Notes: generated by a model not told the origin, from the letters alone. A DNA stretch of 64,000 bases from Betaproteobacteria bacterium (GCA_016720855.1 JADKJU010000003.1:682001-746000); one strand, 5' to 3'. Positions 31,253-40,579 are shown, numbered from the stretch's first letter. Translations and numbers: made by a program.

Positions 31253-32058
31253 GCGAGCGCCCCGGTCAATGCGTGCCCGAGGAGCTGCGGCAGGTCGACG
31301 GCGCGCGCGAGCGCGAACCACGCGCACCACCCGGCGACGAAGTGCGTATCCGCCGCCTTCCATTCGAGCACGCGCATCGCGCGAACCTCGCCGTCGAAGC
31401 CGCGCGCAAGCATCGCCTGGTGGATGCGCTCGGCGCGGCCGAAGGCGCGCAGGAGAAGGTGCCCGGCGAGCGAGCCGTACACCGCGAGCGCCGGCGACCC
31501 GGTGCCGCCGCGCAGCATCCGCGCCGTCCCCATGCGCGAGGCCTCGCCGCCGAGCACGAAGGCATAGCGATACAGGAACAGCAATTGCGCCACGAAGATC
31601 CGAGGCGCGCCGATCCGCCCCAGCGCCGCGCACAGGGTGTGCATCCCCGTGCCCGCCACCACGGCCAGCGCCGCGGTCACGGTGAGCGCGAAGCGCAGCA
31701 GGATCGAGCCGAAGGAAACCCATCCGCCCGCGATCGCCGTCGCACCGAGGGCCATGACGGGCTCGCGGTCGAGCAGCGGGTTGAAGAGACCCACGGCCAC
31801 GGCGAAGGGCGCGGCGATCGCCAGCTTGCGAAGGAGCCAGCGCGCGGGAACGTCGCCCAGGGCGGCGAGCACGGCCGGATAGAGCGCGAAGGGAAGCAAT
31901 GCCGCGATGGTGTAGCGGTCGAAGGACACCACCGCCACGATGAAGGCGAGCGTCGTCACGATCTTCGCGCGCGCGTCCACGTGCGAAAGCGGCGTGTCGC
32001 GCACGGCCAGCGTGTCGAGGCTGCGCAGGTCGCGCAGGGCGGCTTCGATGGGGCTCAT
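31249..32058 (-). CDS. nikQ: Nickel/cobalt ECF transporter T component
   Basis: A 269-residue membrane protein of the CbiQ/EcfT family with about five helices. Near the C-terminus are the coupling-helix motifs ARMLRGG-like (GTARMLRGGTG) and AMLARGFDGEVRAM (A-R-G), which contact the ATPase dimer. It starts 37 bases after nikM and overlaps nikO. Confidence 0.88.
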   Translation of the reverse strand: MSPIEAALRDLRSLDTLAVRDTPLSHVDARAKIVTTLAFIVAVVSFDRYTIAALLPFALYPAVLAALGDVPARWLLRKLAIAAPFAVAVGLFNPLLDREPVMALGATAIAGGWVSFGSILLRFALTVTAALAVVAGTGMHTLCAALGRIGAPRIFVAQLLFLYRYAFVLGGEASRMGTARMLRGGTGSPALAVYGSLAGHLLLRAFGRAERIHQAMLARGFDGEVRAMRVLEWKAADTHFVAGWCAWFALARAVDLPQLLGHALTGALA

Positions 32059-32095
32059 GGCGCGACCCGCACCCGCGTGCGCGCTGCCATGAAGT

Positions 32096-33112
32096 TCAGA
32101 CGCGGCGCCTGAGCAGCGTCGCGGCGACGAGGACCACGAGGAGCGTCACCATGCCGCCGACGAGGCCCGCCAGCGACTTGCCGGGGCTCACCTCGGGCCA
32201 GGCGGGCGCGGCTTCCCCCTTCGCCTTGTCGTGCGACGGCAGGTCGTAGTCGGGCATCACCGAGAGGCGCGCCTGCAACTCCGCTAGCCGCTGGTGAACG
32301 GTGCCCTCGGGTGCCTCAAGCTCCGCGACGCCGGACGCGCGCTCGAGGGACCATTCGAGCCCGTCGGGCTGCGCGGAGGCGAACCACGAGAAAACGCCGC
32401 CGGTGAGCGCCGCCGCGAGGGCGAACCCCGCGGCAACGGGCTTCAGTCGCGACCCCGCCGGCGCCGGACTGTGTTCGCGGTCCACGAGGTCGGGCCGCGC
32501 GCGGCGAATGAAGAGCACGAGCGCCGCCGTGGCGAGTCCTTCCACGAAACCGATCGCGAGATGGATCGGAAGCATCAGCCACAGGAATGTCGAAAGCGTC
32601 AGGCTCGACACGCCGGATGCCACCGTCTCGATCACGACGCCCAGCGCCCCGAGCTGCAGGCTGGCCACGGCCGCAACGACCGAGGCCGTCGCGATTCGCG
32701 CTCCCGATGCGCCCGGCCGCGCGATGAGCCGGTAGGCGAGCGGGTACGCGACGAAGCACGGAAAGAAACCGAGGTTGAAGACGTTGGCCCCCAGCGCCAG
32801 CAGCCCGCCGTCGGCGAAGAACAGCGCCTGCACGGTGAGGACCGAGGCGATCGCGATGAACGCCGCCTGCGGCCCGAGGAGGATAGCCAGCAGCAGCCCC
32901 CCGCCCAGGTGCCCGCTGGATCCGGTGCCGGGAATCGCGAAGTTGACCATCTGGGCGGCGAAGACGAACGCGCCCAGCACGCCCATGAGCGGAATCACCC
33001 GGTCGTCCCGCTGCCGGCGCACGCCGCGGGCACAGGCGGCCAGCGTGACCCCCGTGGCCAGCCACATCGTGGCTCCCACGGCAGGGGACAGCAGGGCATC
33101 GGCCATGTGCAT
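32096..33112 (-). CDS. nikM: Nickel/cobalt ECF transporter substrate-binding component (NikM with NikN-like tail)
   Basis: A 338-residue membrane protein. The N-terminus MHMADALLSP carries the His2 metal ligand of CbiM/NikM, and GSSGHLGGGLLLAILLGP holds the other metal-site histidine. After the CbiM domain (about 210 residues) comes a C-terminal part with two membrane helices flanking a periplasmic loop, equivalent to the NikN/CbiN accessory subunit, so the two are fused. A NikR-like operator lies 18 bases upstream of the start. Confidence 0.88.
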   Translation of the reverse strand: MHMADALLSPAVGATMWLATGVTLAACARGVRRQRDDRVIPLMGVLGAFVFAAQMVNFAIPGTGSSGHLGGGLLLAILLGPQAAFIAIASVLTVQALFFADGGLLALGANVFNLGFFPCFVAYPLAYRLIARPGASGARIATASVVAAVASLQLGALGVVIETVASGVSSLTLSTFLWLMLPIHLAIGFVEGLATAALVLFIRRARPDLVDREHSPAPAGSRLKPVAAGFALAAALTGGVFSWFASAQPDGLEWSLERASGVAELEAPEGTVHQRLAELQARLSVMPDYDLPSHDKAKGEAAPAWPEVSPGKSLAGLVGGMVTLLVVLVAATLLRRRV

Positions 33113-33129
33113 CGTCGGGCTCCGGGCTC

Positions 33130-33157
33130 GTATGACGAATCTACCTGCTCTTCATAC
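33130..33157. promoter_or_regulatory. NikR operator upstream of nikMQO
   Basis: GTATGA (33130-33135), 16 bases, TCATAC (33152-33157): this is exactly the Escherichia coli NikR operator arrangement GTATGA-N16-TCATAC. It is placed 18 bases before nikM. nikR itself is at 44470-44940. Confidence 0.9.
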
Positions 33158-33276
33158 TCCGCGGTGCCGGGGACCGGATTGACCTTCGACAAACTTCCAG
33201 CCGGCGCAACCCTTAATCCCCCGTTAACGCAGGCCCTTCACCATTCCTCCCTCTTCAACGAATCAAGGGGATCTTC

Positions 33277-33681
33277 ATGCGACACGCCCTCTTCGCCCTC
33301 CTGGCCATCGGGATGGCAGCCACCGCCGATGCGGCAGAATCCATCGCCTCGATCCAGTCCGCGTACGCGACCGAAGCGAAGCGGGAGGACTCCGGTTTCA
33401 CCGCCTTCTCGGCCGATCGGGGCCGCGCCTTCTTCGCCGCCACGCACGGCAAGGATTGGAGCTGCTCCACCTGCCACACCGCGAACCCGGGCGCCCCGGG
33501 CCGCCACACGGTCACGGGAAAGGCCATCGCGCCGCTCGCGCCCTCCGCCAACCCGGAGCGATTCACCGACGCGGCCAAGGCGGACAAATGGTTCAGGCGC
33601 AACTGCACCGATGTCGCAGGCCGCGCCTGCACCGCGCAGGAGAAGGGCGACATCCTCGCCTGGCTCCTCGCAGTCAAATAG
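33277..33681 (+). CDS. DUF1924 (SHP-type) monohaem cytochrome c
   Basis: A 134-residue periplasmic c-type cytochrome with a signal peptide (MRHALFALLAIGMAATADA), haem motif CSTCH, and an unusual Asn-containing region NPERFTDAAKADKWFRRNC as in the sphaeroides haem protein (SHP). SHP binds oxygen and small anions and is reduced by the diheme cytochrome encoded next to it. First gene of a three-gene rightward operon with the cytochromes at 33691 and 34185. Confidence 0.88.
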   Translation: MRHALFALLAIGMAATADAAESIASIQSAYATEAKREDSGFTAFSADRGRAFFAATHGKDWSCSTCHTANPGAPGRHTVTGKAIAPLAPSANPERFTDAAKADKWFRRNCTDVAGRACTAQEKGDILAWLLAVK

Positions 33682-33690
33682 GAGAACCCC

Positions 33691-34188
33691 ATGAGCCCGA
33701 TGAGAAACGCCCTGCGCCTCGCCTCGATGTACTTCATCGCCGCGGCCTGCACCTCGCTTGCGCTGTCCGCCCGTGCGGACAAGCACGCCTACCGCGTCGA
33801 CAATGCCACCTATCGGCAGGAGTGCGGGTCGTGCCACGTGCCCTATCCCCCCGCCCTCCTCGCCGCCCCCTCGTGGAGCGCCGTGATGGGAGGCCTGGAC
33901 AGGCACTTCGGAACCGACGCGAGCCTGGAGCCCGCCGCGCGGACGCAAGTCCTCGCCTTCCTCGAGAAGAATGCCGGCGGCAGGGATACCTCGGCCAACG
34001 GCAAGCCCCTGCTGCGCATTTCCGAGTCGCCCTGGTTCACCCGGGAACACCGCAAGGAGATCGCCGCCGGAACCGCGAAGCGGGCGGACGTGAAGTCGAT
34101 CGCGAACTGCGGCGCGTGCCATGCCGGCGCCGAGCAGGGCGATTATTCGAAGCGGGGACTGCAGGTCCCGGGGGGGCGAGCGCGATGA
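33691..34188 (+). CDS. Diheme cytochrome c (DHC)
   Basis: A 165-residue exported protein with two haem motifs, CGSCH (near residue 48) and CGACH (near 143), and a hydrophobic signal region (MYFIAAACTSLALSARA). DHC is the known electron donor of SHP. It begins ten bases after the DUF1924 gene and its stop overlaps the start of the cytochrome b gene (ATGA). Confidence 0.88.
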   Translation: MSPMRNALRLASMYFIAAACTSLALSARADKHAYRVDNATYRQECGSCHVPYPPALLAAPSWSAVMGGLDRHFGTDASLEPAARTQVLAFLEKNAGGRDTSANGKPLLRISESPWFTREHRKEIAAGTAKRADVKSIANCGACHAGAEQGDYSKRGLQVPGGRAR

Positions 34189-34757
34189 GCTCGATCCTCC
34201 ACGACCGGGCGACCCGCGCCCCGCGGCCCACGACCGTGAAGGTCTGGGACATCCTCCTGCGCGCCTTCCACTGGTCCTTCGCCGCCTGCTTCGCCGGCGC
34301 CTGGCTCACCGCCGAGAGCGAGCGCTGGCGCGACGTCCACGTGGCGCTCGGCTACACGATGCTCGGCCTGGTCGTCTTCCGCATCCTCTGGGGCCTCGTG
34401 GGCCCGAGGCACGCGCGCTTCGCCAGCTTCGTGCGCGGCCCGGCGGCGGTCCTTCGCTACCTGAAGTCGCTCCTCGCGGGAGAACCCGAGCACCACGTCG
34501 GCCACAATCCGGCCGGGGCCATCGTCATCGTGCTGCTGCTCGCCCTGGTCGCGCTTGCCGGCTTTTCCGGCTGGGCCGTCTACAACGACGCGGGCGGAAA
34601 ATGGATGGAGGAGTCGCACGAGTTCCTTGCGGGCGCCATGCTTGCGGTCGTCGGCGTCCACCTGGCGGGGGTGGTGGTGGCGAGCTGGCTGCACCGGGAG
34701 AACCTCGCCCTCGCCATGCTGACCGGGCGCAAGAACGCGCCGGACGAAACGCCCTAG
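34185..34757 (+). CDS. Cytochrome b561-type membrane protein
   Basis: A 190-residue di-haem cytochrome b with four membrane helices. Haem-ligand histidines are in RAFHWSFA, DVHVALGYTM, ESHEFLAGAML and VGVHLAGVVV. It would pass electrons from the quinone pool to the diheme cytochrome and then SHP. The ATG at 34185 overlaps the stop of the previous gene by four bases. Confidence 0.88.
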   Translation: MSSILHDRATRAPRPTTVKVWDILLRAFHWSFAACFAGAWLTAESERWRDVHVALGYTMLGLVVFRILWGLVGPRHARFASFVRGPAAVLRYLKSLLAGEPEHHVGHNPAGAIVIVLLLALVALAGFSGWAVYNDAGGKWMEESHEFLAGAMLAVVGVHLAGVVVASWLHRENLALAMLTGRKNAPDETP

Positions 34758-34785
34758 ACTGGCGTCGTGACGGGAGGAACGGGCG

Positions 34786-35451
34786 TTGAGGGTGCTGGTT
34801 GTCGAAGATGATGCGCTGCTGGGCGATGCGATCCAGGCTGGCCTGCGCCAGCAGGGCTTCGTCGCCGACTGGGTGCGCGACGGCGCCGCAGCGGACCTCG
34901 CCCTCGAGCAGGACACGCATGCCGCCGTGGTGCTCGACATCGGGCTTCCACGCCGCTCCGGGCTCGAGGTGCTCGCGCGGCTGCGCGCGGCGAAGAATCC
35001 GGTGCCGGTCCTCATCCTCACCGCGCGCGACACCGTCGAGGACCGCATCGGCGGCCTCGATGCCGGCGCCGACGACTACCTCGTGAAGCCCTTCGACCTG
35101 GGCGAACTTGCCGCGCGACTGCGCGCCCTCACCCGCCGCTCGGGGGGAACGGCCTCGGCCGCTCTCGCCGTGGGCGCCCTTTCGCTCGACCCGGCCACGA
35201 GGGAGGTCACGTGGCGGGGCGAGGCGAAGGCGCTTTCGCGCAAGGAGTTCTCGCTGCTGCACGCCTTCATGCTGAACGCCGGCCGCGTCCTCACCCGCGA
35301 GCAGCTCGAGGAAAAGCTCTACGGCTGGGGCGAGGAGATCGAGTCGAACGCGATGGACGTGCACCTTCACCACCTGCGCCGCAAGATCGTTCCGGGCGTG
35401 GTGCAGACCCTGCGGGGCGTGGGCTACGTGATGCCGAAGGACCTCGCGTGA
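34786..35451 (+). CDS. OmpR-family response regulator (QseB/TctD-like)
   Basis: A 221-residue two-domain regulator: receiver with VVEDD, phospho-Asp in VVLDIGLP (near residue 51), TAR and the conserved Lys in YLVKPF; then a winged-helix C-terminal domain with LSRKEFSLLHAFMLNAGRVLTREQL and VDVHLHHLRRKI-like ending. The start is TTG at 34786 after GGGAGGAAC. It overlaps the histidine kinase gene (GTGA). Confidence 0.9.
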   Translation: MRVLVVEDDALLGDAIQAGLRQQGFVADWVRDGAAADLALEQDTHAAVVLDIGLPRRSGLEVLARLRAAKNPVPVLILTARDTVEDRIGGLDAGADDYLVKPFDLGELAARLRALTRRSGGTASAALAVGALSLDPATREVTWRGEAKALSRKEFSLLHAFMLNAGRVLTREQLEEKLYGWGEEIESNAMDVHLHHLRRKIVPGVVQTLRGVGYVMPKDLA

Positions 35452-36788
35452 GCGCGGCGCGCGGCAGCGTTCGCCGGCGGCTTCTGGCGATCCTCTTCGC
35501 CGGGCTCGCCCTCGTGTGGCTGGCAGCCATGGCCGCCACGGTCTACAAGGCCGACCACGAGATCGAGGAGGTGTTCGATGCGCACCTCGTGCAGAGCGCC
35601 GCGCTCCTCGCGCTGCGCATCGGCGACGAGGCCGACGAGGTGGACACCGAGCACGCGCCCGTCCTGCACAAGTACGCGAAGCCGCTTTCGTTCCAGGTGT
35701 GGAAGCACGGCCGCACGCTCCTGCTGCACTCCGCGGACGCCCCCGGCAGCCGGTTCTCCGCCAGCGACAAGGGCTTTTCGACCGTGACCCTCGACGGGCG
35801 CGACTGGCGCGTCTTCAGCCTGTGGGACGCGAAGCGCGAGCACCTGGTGCAGGTGCGCGACGCGCTGCGCAAGCGGCGCAGCGTCATCGTCGACATCGTG
35901 GCGGCCATGGCGAAGCCGCTTGCGATCGCGCTGCCGTTCTTCGCGCTGCTCGTCTGGTTCGCCGTCGGGCGGGCGCTGCGGCCCCTGGCGCGCCTGAGCG
36001 ACGAGATATCGCGCCGCGATCCCGCCTATCTCGCGCCGCTCGAGGGCGAGGCGCCCGCCGAGATAGCCCCGCTCGTCGCTCGCCTGAATGCCCTGCTTGC
36101 GCGCGTGCAATCCTCGCTCGATGGCGAGCGCCGCTTCACGAGCGACGCCGCGCACGAGCTGCGCACGCCGCTCGCCGCCTTGCGCGCGCAGCTGCAGGTC
36201 GCGCAGGGCGTCACGGACGGGGCCGGACGAACGCACGCCATCGACCAGGCGTTGCGAGCCGTCGAGCGCGCGACGCACCTGGTCGAGCAGCTCCTCACGC
36301 TCGCGCGCCTCGAGCACGGCGCCTGGCAGGCCGCGGCGGCTGCCTTCGACCTGCGCGCGATGGCCGCGGCCGTGATCGGCGAACGCGCCGAAGCGGCGAT
36401 CGCACGCAACATCACCCTTTCGCTCGAGGCCGAGGCGCCGGCGCTCGTGCACGGATTCGAAGGACTGGCCGCCATCGCCCTGGGCAACCTGCTGGACAAT
36501 GCGATCCGCTACAGCCAGCGCGACACCGCCGTCACCGTCTCGATCGCGAGCGATTCCCGGGGCTACGGCCTGAGCGTGCGCGACCAGGGGCCCGGCATTC
36601 CCGCCGCGGACCGCGAGGCGGCGCAGCGGCGCTTCACGCGGCTCGAGGGCGCCGCCGGCGAGGAGGGCAGCGGGCTGGGCCTGTCGATCGTGGCGCGCGT
36701 CGCGCAGCTTCACGGCACGTCGCTCGCGCTGGGGGCCGGCCCGGGCGGGCGCGGGCTGGAGGCCACGCTGAGATTCGCCGCAGCGTAA
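35448..36788 (+). CDS. Sensor histidine kinase (QseC-like)
   Basis: A 446-residue membrane kinase with two membrane helices (LLAILFAGLALVWLAAMAATV and KPLAIALPFFALLVWFAVG), a periplasmic sensor between them, a HAMP-like linker, H-box FTSDAAHELRTPL, N-box LLDNAIRYS and G-boxes VRDQGPGIP and GSGLGLSIV. GTG start at 35448. The pair follows the cytochrome b561 operon and may control it. Confidence 0.9.
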   Translation: MSAARGSVRRRLLAILFAGLALVWLAAMAATVYKADHEIEEVFDAHLVQSAALLALRIGDEADEVDTEHAPVLHKYAKPLSFQVWKHGRTLLLHSADAPGSRFSASDKGFSTVTLDGRDWRVFSLWDAKREHLVQVRDALRKRRSVIVDIVAAMAKPLAIALPFFALLVWFAVGRALRPLARLSDEISRRDPAYLAPLEGEAPAEIAPLVARLNALLARVQSSLDGERRFTSDAAHELRTPLAALRAQLQVAQGVTDGAGRTHAIDQALRAVERATHLVEQLLTLARLEHGAWQAAAAAFDLRAMAAAVIGERAEAAIARNITLSLEAEAPALVHGFEGLAAIALGNLLDNAIRYSQRDTAVTVSIASDSRGYGLSVRDQGPGIPAADREAAQRRFTRLEGAAGEEGSGLGLSIVARVAQLHGTSLALGAGPGGRGLEATLRFAAA

Positions 36789-36906
36789 GGTTCGCCCGCG
36801 TCGCGGTCACGGCCCGCGAGTGTGCGAAAATGCCGCTCCCCGCGAAATACGCCTTGCCGCCGGTTCCGCGCCACCCTCCCCGAAGCCCCGCGCATCCCCG
36901 CACGCC

Positions 36907-38520
36907 ATGACGATCGCCCAGGAAGTCGCCCGCCGCCGCACCTTCGCGATCATCTCGCACCCCGACGCCGGCAAGACCACTCTCACGGAGAAGCTCCTTC
37001 TCTTCGCGGGCGCCATCCAGATCGCCGGGAGCGTGAAGGCCCGCAAGGCCTCGCGTCATGCCACCTCCGACTGGATGGAAATAGAAAAGCAGCGCGGCAT
37101 CTCCGTGGCCAGCTCCGTCATGCAGATCGAATACCGCGACTGCGTGGTGAACCTGCTGGACACCCCCGGCCACCAGGACTTTTCCGAGGACACCTACCGG
37201 GTGCTCACGGCGGTGGACGCGGCGCTCATGGTCATCGACGCTGCCAACGGCGTGGAGGCCCAGACGCTGCGCCTGCTGCATGTCTGCCGCGCGCGCAACA
37301 CGCCGATCATCACCTTCATCAACAAGATGGACCGGGAGGTGCGCGACGCCGTCGACCTGATCGACGAGATCGAGAGCGCGCTGGGCATGGCCGCCGTCCC
37401 CTTCACCTGGCCCGTCGGCATGGGCAAGTCCTTCCACGGCGTCTACGACCTGCGCAACGCGCGCATGCGCGTCTTCCGGCCCGGCGCGGACCGCCTGGGC
37501 CACGAAGGCGACGAGATCGTCGCCGACATCACGGACCCGGCGATCGTCGATCGCTTCGGCGCCGAGCTCGACCACGCGAAGCAGGAAATCGAGTTGGTCC
37601 AGGGCGCTTCCCACGAGTTCGACCACGCGGCCTTTCTCGCCGGACGGCAGACGCCGGTTTTCTTCGGTTCCGCCATCAACAACTTCGGCGTGCACGAGGT
37701 GCTGGACGCCCTGGTCGATCTCGCGCCTCCGCCCGGTTCGCGCGCCGCCATCCAGCGCGTGGTGTCGCCGTCCGAAGGCAAGTTCAGCGGCGTCGTATTC
37801 AAGATCCAGGCCAACATGGACCCCGCGCACCGCGACAGGATCGCGTTCGTGCGCGTGTGCTCCGGGCAGTTCGAGCGCGGCATGCGGCTCACCGTCGCGC
37901 GAAATGGCAAGGTCATCCGCCCGGGCAGCGTCGTGTCCTTCCTCTCGCAGCGCCGCGAGCTGCTGGAATTCGCCTTCCCCGGCGACATCATCGGCATTCC
38001 CAACCACGGCACGCTGCAGCTGGGCGACACGCTCACCGAGGGCGAGGCGCTCCAGTTCACGGGGCTGCCTTTCTTCGCGCCGGAGATCTTCCAGGGCGTG
38101 GAGATTGCCGACCCGATGCGCAGCAAGCAGCTCAAGCTCGGTCTCGCGCAGCTCGGCGAGGAAGGCGCGATCCAGGTATTCCGCCCGCATCACGGCGGCA
38201 CGCTGCTGCTGGGCGCCGTGGGGCAACTGCAGTTCGAGGTCGTCGCGCACCGCCTGCAGCACGAGTACGGCGTGCCCGCGCGCATGGCGCCGTCGAAGTT
38301 CCGCCTCGCGCGCTGGGTGACCGCCGCCGACCCGAAGGAGCTCTCCCGCTTCATCGAGGCCAACGGCCACCGGGTCGCCTACGACGCCGTCGACGCGCCC
38401 ACTTTCCTCGCCTCCGCCAACGCGGAACTCGCGGTCACGCAGGAGCTGTGGCCGAAGATCGAGTTCCACGCGCTGCGCGAGCACGCGGGCCTCGTCTTCC
38501 AGCAGCGCCTCGAGGGCTGA
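36907..38520 (+). CDS. prfC: Peptide chain release factor 3
   Basis: A 537-residue translational GTPase that recycles RF1 and RF2 from the ribosome. Motifs are G1 SHPDAGKTTL, G2 RGISVASSV, G3 DTPGHQDFSEDTYR, G4 NKMDRE and G5 GSAINNFG, followed by the elongation factor domains. Full length for the family and not part of an operon. Confidence 0.97.
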   Translation: MTIAQEVARRRTFAIISHPDAGKTTLTEKLLLFAGAIQIAGSVKARKASRHATSDWMEIEKQRGISVASSVMQIEYRDCVVNLLDTPGHQDFSEDTYRVLTAVDAALMVIDAANGVEAQTLRLLHVCRARNTPIITFINKMDREVRDAVDLIDEIESALGMAAVPFTWPVGMGKSFHGVYDLRNARMRVFRPGADRLGHEGDEIVADITDPAIVDRFGAELDHAKQEIELVQGASHEFDHAAFLAGRQTPVFFGSAINNFGVHEVLDALVDLAPPPGSRAAIQRVVSPSEGKFSGVVFKIQANMDPAHRDRIAFVRVCSGQFERGMRLTVARNGKVIRPGSVVSFLSQRRELLEFAFPGDIIGIPNHGTLQLGDTLTEGEALQFTGLPFFAPEIFQGVEIADPMRSKQLKLGLAQLGEEGAIQVFRPHHGGTLLLGAVGQLQFEVVAHRLQHEYGVPARMAPSKFRLARWVTAADPKELSRFIEANGHRVAYDAVDAPTFLASANAELAVTQELWPKIEFHALREHAGLVFQQRLEG

Positions 38521-38553
38521 GCCGGCTGCATCGACCTTTGGGGGCATATTTGC

Positions 38554-38572
38554 GGGAGGTTATTGACCTCCC
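38554..38572. promoter_or_regulatory. Short palindrome between prfC and the SQR-CBS gene
   Basis: GGGAGGT, five bases (TATTG), then ACCTCCC: a perfect 7-bp inverted repeat 60 bases before the flavoprotein start. There is no T-run, so it is less likely a terminator; it may be an operator. Confidence 0.4.
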
Positions 38573-38632
38573 ACAATCCGGGAGTGGCGGCAGCGCGGAA
38601 AATTGGTTGGGTCTTTCGAGCGAGGTTCCACC

Positions 38633-40336
38633 ATGAAGCAGGTCGTCATCCTCGGCGCCGGAACCGGCGGCGCGCTCATCGCCAACGTGCTGAGCCAGAA
38701 GCTCAAGCTGCGCGAGTGGGTCATCACCGTCGTCGACCGGTCCGACACCCACGTCTACCAGCCGGGCCTGCTCTTCCTGCCCTTCGGCCTCTACGGGCAC
38801 GAGTCCCGCCAGGACATCACCCGCCCCATCGGCGATCCGCTCCCTCGAAACGTGAACTTCCTCGCCGCGGATATCCTGCGCATCGACGCGGGCAAGAAGA
38901 CCGTCGAGACGAGCATCACGACGCTGCATTACGACTTCCTCGTCTGCGCCCTGGGCTGCCGGGTGGCGCCCGAGGAGGTCGATGGCCTCGCCGAGCCCAT
39001 GGGCAAGGATGGCGTGCACACCTTCTACACGCTCGAGGGGGCCGTCGCGATGCGCGGCGCGCTCGAGAGGATGACGCAGGGGCGGCTCGTGATCGACGTG
39101 TGCGACATGCCGATCAAGTGCCCGGTGGCGCCCATCGAGTTCGCGTTCCTGGCCGACTACTACTTCACGAAGAAGGGCGTTCGCGACGCCATCGACATCA
39201 CCCTGGTCACGCCCTACGCGGGCGCCTTCACCAAGCCGAACGCCAACCGCGTCCTCACCGAGGTGGCGAAGCGGAAGGGCGTGAACGTCGTGGCGGACTT
39301 CGCGGCGCAGTCCGTGGACGCCGCAGCGAAGACGCTCAAGTCCTTCGACGGGCGCACGCTCGACTACGACCTGCTGTGCGCCATCCCGCCCAATCTGGGC
39401 CCGCAGGTCGTGGACGATTCCGAACTGGGCGACGGCACGGGCTACGCGCTGACCGACCCGCGCACGCTCAAGAGCAGGAAGGCCGACTTCATCTACTTCC
39501 TCGGCGACAACACCAACGTGTCCACCTCCAAGGCGGGCTCGGTCGCGCACTTCGAGGCCGAGACGATCGTGGAAAACCTGCTGCGCGAAATCGAGGGCAA
39601 GCCCGCGCTGCCGACCTTCGACGGCCACGCCAACTGCTTCATCGAGACCGGTTACCACAAGGCGATGCTGCTCGACTTCAACTACGACATCGAGCCGCTC
39701 GAGGGCTCGTTCCCGATGGCGCACGTGGGGCCGTTCTCGCTGCTCGAGGAAAGCTACATGAACCACATGGGCAAGCTCGCCTTCCAGTGGGTGTACTGGA
39801 ACCTGCTGCTCAAGGGGCGGCTGCCCAACGTGCCGCTGCTGCCCTCGCACATGAACTTCGTCGGCAAGGACCTCGAGACCACGCCACATGCGCGCCACGC
39901 CCGCGAGATGAAGGTGCGCGACGTGATGACGAAGGACGTGGTGAGCGTGCACAAGGGAAGCGCCCTCACCGCGGCCGCGACGCTGATGGTCCAGAAGAAG
40001 GTGAGCGGCGTGCCGGTGCTCGACGAGCGCGAGCGCCTCGTGGGCGTGCTCACCGAGGCGGACTTCCTTTCCTCGATGAACCTCGACCAGAGCGCCGTCA
40101 CCGACGCGCTCGAGACGGTGGTGCGCAAGCGCCGCGCCCGCAAGGACATGGGCACGATCGTGGACGACATCATGACCACCTCGCCCATCACGATCCGCGA
40201 GGACGACACGCTGCGCACCGCGGTCACGCTCATGGACACCAACCGCATCAAGCGGCTCATCGTGACCGACGGCGAGCGGACAGTGCGCGGCGTTGTCTCA
40301 CGCGCCGACCTGATCCGGCTGTACGCGATGAAATAG
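38633..40336 (+). CDS. Sulfide:quinone oxidoreductase-like flavoprotein fused to two CBS domains
   Basis: A 567-residue protein. Residues 1-415 are an FAD-disulfide oxidoreductase of the SQR type: GAGTGGALIANVL (FAD), DVCDMPIKCPVAPIEF with two Cys, and NCFIETG in the C-terminal part. Residues 430-567 hold a CBS pair (MKVRDVMTKDVVSVHKGSALTAAATLMVQKKVSGVPVLDE and MTTSPITIREDDTLRTAVTLMDTNRIKRLIV). CBS pairs bind adenine nucleotides, so oxidation of sulfide or a similar donor may be tuned by energy state. The fusion is not one I know as standard. Confidence 0.85.
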   Translation: MKQVVILGAGTGGALIANVLSQKLKLREWVITVVDRSDTHVYQPGLLFLPFGLYGHESRQDITRPIGDPLPRNVNFLAADILRIDAGKKTVETSITTLHYDFLVCALGCRVAPEEVDGLAEPMGKDGVHTFYTLEGAVAMRGALERMTQGRLVIDVCDMPIKCPVAPIEFAFLADYYFTKKGVRDAIDITLVTPYAGAFTKPNANRVLTEVAKRKGVNVVADFAAQSVDAAAKTLKSFDGRTLDYDLLCAIPPNLGPQVVDDSELGDGTGYALTDPRTLKSRKADFIYFLGDNTNVSTSKAGSVAHFEAETIVENLLREIEGKPALPTFDGHANCFIETGYHKAMLLDFNYDIEPLEGSFPMAHVGPFSLLEESYMNHMGKLAFQWVYWNLLLKGRLPNVPLLPSHMNFVGKDLETTPHARHAREMKVRDVMTKDVVSVHKGSALTAAATLMVQKKVSGVPVLDERERLVGVLTEADFLSSMNLDQSAVTDALETVVRKRRARKDMGTIVDDIMTTSPITIREDDTLRTAVTLMDTNRIKRLIVTDGERTVRGVVSRADLIRLYAMK

Positions 40337-40579
40337 CGCGGGCCCGCTGGGCGAGCATCAGGTTCGAGGGCGAGGCTGGTGAGGAAGAAGAGGGAATTGG
40401 CGCGGCTATCCAGGAATGCGGGACCGCTCCTGCCGCCATCCCGCGTCCTGCCGGGATTGGCGGCTTGGCTCGCGTCAACGGCCCGCAGGCGCCAAGTCGT
40501 GGCAAAATCCCCTTCTTACGCCCTCCCGACAGCAACCCGCTGGCCGGCAGGGATCGATCAACTACCTGTCAGGACTCCG

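Noticed and set aside
33113..33276. Cobalamin riboswitch before the MQO transporter
   Set aside because: No B12-box-like element was found, and the exact NikR operator explains control better.
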